11,390 nucleotides of DNA. It comes from Desulfobacteraceae bacterium (GTDB taxonomy: Bacteria > Desulfobacterota > Desulfobacteria > Desulfobacterales > UBA11574). A model generated the notes under the pieces. It was not told where the DNA came from and searched no databases. It saw only the letters and a list, made by a program, of their open reading frames with translations. The stretch spans positions 1 through 11,390 of the forward strand of contig PKTV01000122.1 in the NCBI GenBank assembly GCA_002868985.1, read 5' to 3'. This document shows, one piece after another, positions 6,389 through 11,366 of this stretch. Each line of letters opens with the position of its first letter. Position 1 is the stretch's first letter. The position numbers and the translations under genes were made by a program.

Positions 6389-8201
6389 TCTTTATCTCCT
6401 TTATCGACTTTTTGGGACAAACACTGATACATACGCCGCATCCATTGCACAGGATGGGGTCTATACTGACACGTTCTTCGGTTTTGTCTAAGATCAGGGC
6501 CGGACATTCGAAATGGTCGATGCAAAACGCACAGCCGTCGCATGCATCTGAGACTTCAACCTTAAGCGGCTGCCATCCCGGTGTTTCTTTTCTGAACCGA
6601 TCGATCAGGCAGGGATGCCTTGAAATAACGACAGCCGGTCCGTTTTCCCGACTGTACTTGACGGCTTCCTTCAACAAATCGGTAAATTCTTTGAGCTGGT
6701 AAGGATCTCCCACACGGCAGAATTGAACCCCGCATCCTTCAACCACCCCCTCAATATTCACAGAATTGAGCGACTCTCCGCAGGCGCCCATACCCATGGC
6801 CGGTGTGGGTTGATTCCCGGTCATGGCTGTGGTTCGGTTGTCCAGAATAACCAGTACAAACCGCACCTTCTGAACCACCGCATCGATGAGTGCCGGAACA
6901 CCGGCATGAAAAAATGTTGAGTCCCCGATGGTGGCCACAATGTCCGGCGGTTTTTTTTCATGTTTGTAAGAATGATAAAAGCCTGCCGCCTGGCTGACGG
7001 CAGCTCCCATACAGAGCACCGTGTCCACCGCACCTAAGTTTAATCCAAGGGTATAACATCCGATATCACTGGGATATATCCCTTTTGGGGCGGCCTTTTT
7101 AACGGCAAAAAATGCCGCTCGATGGGGACAGCCTGCGCAAAGTGTCGGGCGTATGCCGGGTTCGGACGGCAGATCGATGGGTTCTATATCAATTCCGGCA
7201 AACTCGCCGATGATCTGTTGAATGGTTTCAGGGAGAAGCTCTCCGACCGAAGGCACCGAACCGGTCAGCTTTCCTTTGATGCAATGTCGATCCGCAAGCT
7301 GCATCTCGATGACGCCGGTGGTTTCTTCGACAACCAGAATTTCAGAATATGTCTTGATCATGTGAGACACGAAATCCTGATGCAAAGGAAACGGTTGAAG
7401 CACCTGGTACATGGGAATGACATCCCAAAGATTTAAATCTTTCAGGATTTCTTTGGCATGGGCTGCTGCAACACCGGATACGATCAAGGCTTTTGAGGCT
7501 GTTGCCTCGGCATTGAGCCTGATGGGTGCTGTTTTTTTATATCTGGAAATGGTGTTTAGTTTTTTCTCCAGTTCCTGATGCAAGTGAAGGCGAAATTTGG
7601 GTGTGGCCGCCCAGCGTGCAGGATCCTTTTGAAAGTCAACTTCCCGTTTGTGCGGTAGATCGTCTCCCGGGTGAACATCTTGTCTTGCATGGCACACCCG
7701 TGTGGTGGGACGGAGCATGACGGGGATTTCAAAGGCCTCTGACAGTTGAAAAGCCAAGGCAATCATCTCTTTGGCCTGCCGGGGAGAATCCGGATCGAGT
7801 ACCGGGATCTTTGCCATCATGGCCATGAGCCTGCTGTCCTGTTCGGTTTGTGAAGAATGGGGACCCGGATCATCTGCACTGATCACAACAAATCCCCCCT
7901 TTACGCCAAGGTATGCGGCACTCATCAGCGGGTCGGATGCCACATTCAAACCCACCTGTTTCATGCTCACCGCCGTACGTAATCCAGCCATACTTCCCGT
8001 ATAGGCGATTTCAAATGCAATCTTTTCATTGACCGCCCACTGGATATGTCGTTTTTCTGATCCTTTTTCTTGAAGAGCGGCAAAAGAAGCAAGAATTTCG
8101 GAAGCCGGCGTTCCCGGATATGATGTTGCCATGACGCAACCGCTTTCCATCAATCCTTGTGCAATCGCTTCATTTCCCAGCATTAATTTTGGTTTGCTCA
8201 A
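6378..8201 (-). CDS. iorA: Indolepyruvate:ferredoxin oxidoreductase alpha subunit
   Basis: 607-residue thiamine-diphosphate and iron-sulfur subunit that, with IorB, decarboxylates indolepyruvate and related aryl-pyruvates. Order of parts: pyrimidine-binding domain at 1-170 with YPGTP (28-32) and VNEKIAFE (57-64) carrying the expected catalytic Glu; a middle domain; CAGCPHR (355-361); the TPP pyrophosphate-binding part starting GDSTFFHAG (426-434) through LDNRTTAMTG; and a C-terminal 2[4Fe-4S] ferredoxin domain with eight Cys at 554, 557, 560, 566 and 585, 588, 591, 595 (the second cluster reads CNGCGVCISVCP). Nothing essential appears missing. The start is a TTG at 8199-8201: GGAG lies 7 nt upstream and the following SKPKLMLGNEAIAQG fits the family; the next ATG (codon 7) would lose the ribosome site. 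It is the first gene of the operon, about 50 nt after a good promoter. Confidence 0.94.
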   Translation of the reverse strand: MSKPKLMLGNEAIAQGLMESGCVMATSYPGTPASEILASFAALQEKGSEKRHIQWAVNEKIAFEIAYTGSMAGLRTAVSMKQVGLNVASDPLMSAAYLGVKGGFVVISADDPGPHSSQTEQDSRLMAMMAKIPVLDPDSPRQAKEMIALAFQLSEAFEIPVMLRPTTRVCHARQDVHPGDDLPHKREVDFQKDPARWAATPKFRLHLHQELEKKLNTISRYKKTAPIRLNAEATASKALIVSGVAAAHAKEILKDLNLWDVIPMYQVLQPFPLHQDFVSHMIKTYSEILVVEETTGVIEMQLADRHCIKGKLTGSVPSVGELLPETIQQIIGEFAGIDIEPIDLPSEPGIRPTLCAGCPHRAAFFAVKKAAPKGIYPSDIGCYTLGLNLGAVDTVLCMGAAVSQAAGFYHSYKHEKKPPDIVATIGDSTFFHAGVPALIDAVVQKVRFVLVILDNRTTAMTGNQPTPAMGMGACGESLNSVNIEGVVEGCGVQFCRVGDPYQLKEFTDLLKEAVKYSRENGPAVVISRHPCLIDRFRKETPGWQPLKVEVSDACDGCAFCIDHFECPALILDKTEERVSIDPILCNGCGVCISVCPKKSIKEIKNDA

Positions 8202-8259
8202 TTGCTATCTCCAAAAAAATCTAATCTAAGTGTTTCAAATTATTGGAATTCAAAATGTC

Positions 8260-8288
8260 ATAATACCTTAAAAATATTGTTAAATCAA
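8260..8288 (-). promoter_or_regulatory. Probable sigma70-type promoter of the iorA operon, with flanking inverted repeats
   Basis: Minus strand: -35 TTGATT (complement of 8283-8288), 17-bp spacer, -10 TATTAT (complement of 8260-8265), predicting a start near 8253 and a leader of about 50 nt to the TTG of iorA. A 12-nt inverted pair, AGTGTTTCAAAT (8229-8240) and ACTTGAAACGCT (8300-8311), matching at 10 of 12 positions, brackets the promoter and could be a pair of operator half-sites. The promoter match is seen; the operator role is inferred. Confidence 0.6.
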
Positions 8289-8320
8289 CCATTGCAAAAA
8301 CTTGAAACGCTCAGCTTAGG

Positions 8321-8362
8321 AAAAACAAAAAAGCCGATGCTTGTGAAGAAGCGCCGGCTTTT
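8321..8362 (-). terminator. Intrinsic terminator
   Basis: On the minus strand AAAAGCCG pairs with CGGCTTTT (8329-8336 against 8355-8362) and GCTT with AAGC (8339-8342 against 8349-8352), with a 6-nt loop, followed by TTTTGTTTTT. The U-tract is better on the minus strand; on the plus strand the stem is followed only by TTTTATAA, so weak bidirectional use is possible. It lies just upstream of the iorA promoter and insulates it from whatever is transcribed from the right. Confidence 0.7.
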
Positions 8363-8477
8363 ATAAAAGAGCCATGAGCCTCTTCAACATCAATTGCCGA
8401 AGCCTCTCACGGCTCTGAAATCAATTTTTCCCTTGTTTCAAAGGTGGTGAGCAAGCCTCATGGTTTCCGCCACCACC
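8321..8477 (-). ncRNA. Candidate small structured RNA or leader (three consecutive hairpins)
   Basis: Three stable hairpins stand in a row with no gene: 8443-8477 (GGTGGTG and CACCACC, then GC/GC, then AAGCC/GGTTT), 8369-8415 (GAGCC/GGCTC, TGAG/CTCA, a symmetric 3x3 internal loop, CTTC/GAAG), and the terminator hairpin at 8329-8362. Read on the minus strand they form two structured domains closed by a proper terminator, the layout of a small RNA or of an attenuated leader ahead of iorA. A perfect -35 TTGACA is at 8570-8575 (minus strand) but the -10 at 17 nt spacing (TAATTG) is poor. I do not recognise it as 6S, SRP, T-box, TPP or another known class. Confidence 0.4.
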
Positions 8478-8682
8478 AAAGTCTTATTTCCATGATTGTC
8501 TCGATCTGTAAGAATTTTATCTTGTTATCAGGCAAAAAGATATTTCCAATTACCCAAGTAAAATAATTTTGTCAAGTGCTTTCGCTATTTTCTTCGTCAA
8601 TCGTCGCTTCGCCACTCATTCATAAAAATTTACCGCATAATCAATTATCAGACCATATTACATCTTTGGTGATCCATTTTGT
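8478..8682. other. Non-coding AT-rich stretch
   Basis: No convincing reading frame, repeat or RNA gene was seen here, apart from the isolated minus-strand TTGACA at 8570-8575. Any nucleotidyltransferase (MntA) partner that a HepT gene would normally have upstream is not recognisable. Confidence 0.5.
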
Positions 8683-8778
8683 TTTGGCGTGGATTACAAG
8701 CTTGTTTGGACCACCATCAAAAAACGTTTGCCTCAGGTAAAATCAGAAATTCAACGTATTCATGAGAGCTTGTCCTAA
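8683..8778 (+). pseudogene. C-terminal remnant of a HepT/DUF86-like toxin
   Basis: The plus-strand frame reads FGVDYKLVWTTIKKRLPQ and continues VKSEIQRIHESLS before a TAA at 8776-8778. This closely resembles the C-terminal end of HepT (DUF86) HEPN-type toxins, whose usual form is YFGVDxxLVWxxIxxxLPxLKxQIxxIL. There is no start codon: the frame has a TAA at 8638-8640 and the residues before FGVD do not match the family. In the neighbouring frame the bases just upstream give SLVIHF, like the (K)LIH segment that precedes YFGVD, so a frameshift near 8683 is likely. The rest of the gene is lost. Family assignment is from remembered motif similarity, not a search. Confidence 0.5.
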
Positions 8779-8927
8779 CCTCTAATGATTGCCGTGATCT
8801 AAAAAGCCATATTCCCCTTTAAATATAAAACGATTGTTGACACTAACACGTTGTATTGTTGATATTTTACAATTACGTGGCGGCAAATAGCCGTAATTAA
8901 CTACGGTTGTTAGGCCGTCTAATATAT

Positions 8928-8936
8928 GTTGGATGC
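8928..8936 (+). other. Left core site of a putative gene cassette (GTTGGATGC)
   Basis: GTTGGAT fits the integron core-site consensus GTTRRRY. The 9-mer GTTGGATGC is the exact reverse complement of GCATCCAAC at 9610-9618, just after the toxin stop. This is the pairing expected between the first bases of an integron cassette and the left core site of its own attC. It lies 21 bases before the -35 of the antitoxin promoter. Confidence 0.4.
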
Positions 8937-8948
8937 AAAATTGAATTC

Positions 8949-8979
8949 TTGACATTTCCGACAAGCGTATTACAATGTC
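8949..8979 (+). promoter_or_regulatory. Promoter and likely autoregulatory operator of the toxin-antitoxin pair
   Basis: -35 TTGACA (8949-8954, perfect), 16-bp spacer, -10 TACAAT (8971-8976, five of six). The predicted start at about 8982-8985 falls on or next to the antitoxin ATG at 8985, so the mRNA would be leaderless or nearly so; no Shine-Dalgarno is present. An inverted pair GACATT (8951-8956) / AATGTC (8974-8979) overlaps both promoter boxes and is well placed for the ribbon-helix-helix antitoxin to bind and repress its own transcription. Confidence 0.65.
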
Positions 8980-8984
8980 TTACC

Positions 8985-9197
8985 ATGAGCACACTAACTA
9001 TCAGATTGCCAGATGAGTTGAAGGCAGATCTTCAAAAATTTAGTCAGGAGCAGAACAAACCTGTTAGCGATGTCGTAAGGGAATCTATTCGGCGATATGT
9101 AGCTATTGAGAAATTTCGAGCCATTCGAAAGAAGGTTCTGCCATTTGCCGAAGCCCAGGGTTTCTTAACCGACGAGGACGTCTTTAAGGCCATTTAA
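8985..9197 (+). CDS. Ribbon-helix-helix antitoxin of a PIN-toxin module
   Basis: 70-residue DNA-binding antitoxin. Residues 1-40 form the RHH/CopG-type fold: a beta strand STLTIRLPDE, then helix LKADLQKFSQEQ, then PVSDVVRESIRRYVA as second helix. The C-terminal part (about 44-70, FRAIRKKVLPFAEAQGFLTD then EDVFKAI) is the toxin-binding tail usual for antitoxins paired with the PIN family that follows. The start is the ATG at 8985-8987: the frame is open further to 8907, but the promoter overlaps that extension and the family begins with MSxLTIRLP. Its stop TAA shares one base with the toxin ATG (TAATG), so the two are translationally coupled. It is likely to repress its own promoter through the inverted repeat at 8951-8979, alone or as a complex with the toxin. 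Confidence 0.85.
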   Translation: MSTLTIRLPDELKADLQKFSQEQNKPVSDVVRESIRRYVAIEKFRAIRKKVLPFAEAQGFLTDEDVFKAI

Positions 9198-9604
9198 TGA
9201 GAATCGTCCTTGATGCCAATGTTATCATCGCTGCCTTTGCCGCTCGTGGCCTCTGCGAATCCATTATGGAGGTTTGTCTTAGTGACCATAAACTTTTGCT
9301 ATGTGACGAATTGTTAGAAGAAATTCTGAGAAATCTCCGCCTAAAAATCAAACTTTCTGATAAAATAGTTGATAATATTAGCGATCTCCTAATGGAACAG
9401 GCAAGTATGATCGATCCAGTCCCTCTTTCCCCAGATATTTGTCGTGATCCCGACGATGTTAAAATCCTCGGTTTAGCAGTTGCCGCAAATGCTAATTATA
9501 TTGTTACCGGTGATAAAGACTTACTCGTTCTAAAAGAGATTCAGGGGATTCCGATTTTGAACCCAAGGGCATTCTCTAACCTTCTTCATAGCGAAGAAAT
9601 ATAA
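9197..9604 (+). CDS. PIN-domain toxin ribonuclease of a type II toxin-antitoxin system
   Basis: 135-residue protein of the 'putative toxin-antitoxin toxin component, PIN family' group (COG1569/TIGR00305-like). The acidic metal-binding residues are present: Asp6 in LDANVII, Glu38 in CDELLEEI, the RDPDD cluster (83-87) and Asp106/Asp108 in TGDKDLL. So the active site of a Mg-dependent RNase looks intact. The tail GIPILNPRAFSNLL is also typical. The ATG at 9197-9199 overlaps the antitoxin stop by one base; AAGG at 9186-9189 with 7 nt spacing is the ribosome site. The RNA target cannot be told from sequence. The stop is followed after 5 bases by the attC-like site, the tight spacing seen in integron cassettes, where toxin-antitoxin pairs are common. 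Confidence 0.87.
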   Translation: MRIVLDANVIIAAFAARGLCESIMEVCLSDHKLLLCDELLEEILRNLRLKIKLSDKIVDNISDLLMEQASMIDPVPLSPDICRDPDDVKILGLAVAANANYIVTGDKDLLVLKEIQGIPILNPRAFSNLLHSEEI

Positions 9605-9609
9605 ACAGA

Positions 9610-9686
9610 GCATCCAACCATGGTATGAACGCTGACTGAGATTTCTCTGCGCTTCGTCTCAGCAGGTTATGCTCACGTTCGAATGG
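9610..9686 (+). repeat. attC-like recombination site after the toxin gene
   Basis: The order is: left core ATCCAAC (9612-9618, fits RYYYAAC); unpaired CATG; L'' GTATGAAC (9623-9630); CTG, extra A, CTGAGA (9632-9641); a 15-nt terminal loop; TCTCAGCAG (9657-9665); L' GTTATGC (9666-9672); unpaired TCAC; right core GTTCGAAT (9677-9684). Every helix pairs, L'' is one base longer than L' (extra G9627), and the other bulged bases (G9631, A9635) are on the same side, as in attC sites with extrahelical bases. The length of about 75 bp is in the attC range. Weak point: GTTCGAA deviates from GTTRRRY. A simple terminator is the alternative, but no U-tract follows. Confidence 0.45.
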
Positions 9687-9693
9687 AATAATA

Positions 9694-10014
9694 ATGAAAC
9701 CAAAAGAATCAGATTGGAAAAAGTTCAAAAACTCTCTCGATAAATGGAGAGAAGGTTACCTCAAAAGAAAAAATGATGAAATACGAGCAATACTTAAAGA
9801 TAACGACCTGAATGAAACAGAAAAATTTTGGAATATCGTCGATTTTCAAAAAAATGAATCAAAAATATTACGGGATTGTTTTGATGGTTATTCCAGGTCA
9901 AGGATGTCTTTGCATATGGCTCTTATGAAAAAGTTCGAAATGATAAACCAAGAAGATATAGAAGAATTTAGTGAAGAATTACAAGAGCATTTGAAAAATA
10001 TTGAAAAGATTTAA
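9694..10014 (+). CDS. Small conserved-looking soluble protein of unknown function
   Basis: 106 residues, rich in charged amino acids and predicted mainly alpha-helical, without signal peptide, membrane segment or Cys motif. It opens KPKESDWKKFKNSLDKWREG, has a central KILRDCFDGYSRSRMSLHMA region and ends in an acidic helix. I recall similar short proteins of about this length in many bacteria, often annotated only as hypothetical, but I cannot name a domain. The start is the ATG at 9694; only a weak GGA at 9685-9687 precedes it, 10 bases after the attC-like right core, so it would be the first gene of a second cassette. Composition is AT-rich like the toxin-antitoxin genes. It might be an accessory or defence-linked protein; there is no direct evidence. 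Confidence 0.7.
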   Translation: MKPKESDWKKFKNSLDKWREGYLKRKNDEIRAILKDNDLNETEKFWNIVDFQKNESKILRDCFDGYSRSRMSLHMALMKKFEMINQEDIEEFSEELQEHLKNIEKI

Positions 10015-10017
10015 TCG

Positions 10018-10224
10018 AAAAAGGTTTGGGATAGAAAGCCGATTGAGGACAAGGCAACAACCGCAGGGGTATATGCTTTGGCCTCAAAATTAAAGATTCA
10101 TCCCGCAATCATTGCAGGAAGAATCCGGTATGAGCAGAATAACTATAAATTGCTGTCCAAGCATGTCGGCAGCAAACAGATTCGAAAGCACTTTGCCGAA
10201 AGCTTTGCTGAACGGGCGTTATGA
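10018..10224 (+). pseudogene. Remnant of an ImmA/IrrE-type (HTH plus metallopeptidase) protein, C-terminal part
   Basis: Directly behind the TAA of the 106-residue gene, in the same frame, 68 codons run to a TGA at 10222-10224. Part reads YALASKLKIHPAIIAGRIRY, then EQNNYKLL. The IHPAIIAGRIRxE phrase is characteristic of the C-terminal region of ImmA/IrrE-domain proteins (COG2856) and related HigA-like antitoxins. No start codon or ribosome site precedes it, and the HEXXH peptidase part and the HTH are absent, so this is a 5'-deleted fragment. The junction with the preceding gene at about 10015 marks a deletion or insertion endpoint. Family assignment is from remembered motif similarity. Confidence 0.6.
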
Positions 10225-10326
10225 AATAGGGATGAGAGCACCGACGGATATCTAATAACGTCCCTATCTGAGAGTGTCTTAGTAGCTGAAATTTAAACAA
10301 AATGACTAATAATATTATATTATAAT
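10225..10326. other. Non-coding AT-rich spacer with competing short inverted repeats
   Basis: Around the end of the ImmA-like remnant, GGGCGTTAT (10214-10222) can pair with ATAACGTCCC (10255-10264), or ATAGGGA (10226-10232) with TCCCTAT (10261-10267); the two hairpins exclude each other. The rest to 10326 is very AT-rich with no gene seen. Confidence 0.5.
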
Positions 10327-10390
10327 GGGGTTAAATTTGCTCTTTACTCTTTTATAAATTATAGCATGAGTCAAGAGCAGACTTGACCCC
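10327..10390. repeat. 64-bp REP-like palindrome
   Basis: Arms of 23 bp, 10327-10349 (starting GGGGTTAAATTTGCTC) and 10368-10390 (ending GCAGACTTGACCCC), are inverted copies with four mismatches around an AT-rich loop. From memory, the GGGGTCAAGTCTGCTCTTGA phrase in the right arm (read on the minus strand) is a frequent intergenic repeat near REP-associated tyrosine transposases (Y1/TnpA-REP) in proteobacteria. No such transposase is in the window. A second partial copy of the end (ACCCCTTAAA) follows at 10397-10406. Confidence 0.65.
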
Positions 10391-10471
10391 TTAAAGACCC
10401 CTTAAATAGCTTGGTTTCTCTTTTGGATTGCTGGGCTTCCGGAATACTACCAGCAATATTCGATAACATTC

Positions 10472-10753
10472 ATGGTCATTTATGATTTGGCAATTTTGCC
10501 TCCAATTTGGTTTGTAATCTATCGAAGCGCGAAACAATCGAGACCGGGACGTGGATTGAAAGTTTGTTTATGGTGGTCTTTTTATATTTCTGTTCCGTTG
10601 TTCATCTACGACCTTATTTATTGCGGTTTTTATCTTGGCCATGGCATAGGTTTTCTGACCAAGTACTGGTATATTACAGTTTATTATTTTCTACCATGGG
10701 TAATCTTTCCTCCCACGGGGTGGTTGATTGATAAAAAGCGTAGTTTAATTTAG
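10472..10753 (+). CDS. Small integral membrane protein, probably 5'-truncated
   Basis: From the first available ATG (10472) it is 93 residues with three hydrophobic stretches: residues 1-17 (VIYDLAILPPIWFVIY), about 29-55 (LKVCLWWSFYISVPLFIYDL onwards) and about 61-86 (YWYITVYYFLPWVIFPPTGW), ending in a basic tail DKKRSLI. The same frame is open upstream to a TAA at 10403-10405 and these 22 codons read like real protein (AWFLFWIAGLPEYYQQYSIT), with a further hydrophobic segment but no ATG, GTG or TTG. So the natural start seems to have been lost where the REP-like repeat now sits. Translation from 10472 has no good ribosome site. I recall similar small membrane proteins starting with an xxLFWxAGLPxYYQQYS segment; function unknown. 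It could be a pseudogene. Confidence 0.6.
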   Translation: MVIYDLAILPPIWFVIYRSAKQSRPGRGLKVCLWWSFYISVPLFIYDLIYCGFYLGHGIGFLTKYWYITVYYFLPWVIFPPTGWLIDKKRSLI

Positions 10754-10827
10754 CTTTGTGTTCGCTAGTAAAACATAAAAATGAATGTGTAAAAAGGTTA
10801 ACACACACTAAATAGCGGAGGTTCAAG

Positions 10828-11307
10828 ATGGCACGAATAGGAATTTTAACATGCTCAAATTGTACACAAGATACGAACTGTGCATCTGTCGTATGTCTTG
10901 GCGATATGAGAAAAAGAAGAGGCTTGTTTGAGAGATACAGCAATGAAAATCAGCTTGATCTAATTGGCATTATAAGCTGTTCTGGATGTCCAACTCTTGC
11001 GGCCCCTGAGAAGATTTTGAAGAGAGTTAATGCGTTAGCTGGTTACAAACTAGATGCGTTACATTTCTCTTACTGCATGACAGCACTCTGTCCATTTATA
11101 AAGAAATACGAAAAGGTCATTCTGGAAAATTATTCTGAGCTTACAATTATCCATGGCACCCATACGCCAGGAGACAAAAAAGTTTTCCAAGAAAAGGTGA
11201 AAGAGCTTTTATGTCCAACGGTGTACACCCCTCAAGATATGAATGATGTTATTAAAAGAAGGTTAAAAACAAAAAAAGATATATCTGAAAAAGAACCAAC
11301 CTTGTGA
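10828..11307 (+). CDS. CGGC-domain protein (putative metal-binding)
   Basis: 159-residue cytoplasmic protein of the CGGC-domain family (PF08821-like), small Cys-rich proteins common in anaerobes whose function is not established; metal binding is suspected from the Cys. Visible: an opening strand ARIGILTCSNCTQDTNC with Cys 9, 12 and 18, then VVCLGD, then the central IISCSGCPTLAAPEKI (the family CGGC box, here CSGC), FSYCMTALCPF, and a late HGTHTP. The C-terminal 25 residues are Lys-rich and probably disordered. The start is well supported by GGAGG (10817-10821) 6 nt before the ATG. It stands alone on the plus strand after a 74-base gap. It could be a redox or metal sensor; that is speculation. 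Confidence 0.8.
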   Translation: MARIGILTCSNCTQDTNCASVVCLGDMRKRRGLFERYSNENQLDLIGIISCSGCPTLAAPEKILKRVNALAGYKLDALHFSYCMTALCPFIKKYEKVILENYSELTIIHGTHTPGDKKVFQEKVKELLCPTVYTPQDMNDVIKRRLKTKKDISEKEPTL

Positions 11308-11366
11308 TCATTGCAAGCTATTTTAAAAATCGAAATTCTTGAACAGTTCACAAAAGTAGGATTCAT

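Noticed and set aside
8321..8477. T-box or TPP riboswitch ahead of iorA
   Set aside because: The T-box sequence and the TPP core (CTGAGA and its partners) are not present.
8850..8927. A complete second attC ending at GTTGGATGC
   Set aside because: There is a hairpin (AGCCGTA/TACGGTT with GGC extensions) but no convincing left core or L box; only TCCTAAC at 8773-8779 is remotely suitable, 150 bp away. Kept only as a half-site.
8782..8964. 60-residue minus-strand open frame
   Set aside because: No ribosome site or recognisable motif; it overlaps the toxin-antitoxin promoter and a hairpin-forming stretch.
8907..8984. 26-codon N-terminal extension of the RHH antitoxin
   Set aside because: The promoter and operator lie inside it, and the family normally begins with MSxLTIRLP.
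10109..10300. 63-residue minus-strand open frame
   Set aside because: It is antisense to the ImmA/IrrE-like remnant, whose plus-strand reading makes better protein sense.
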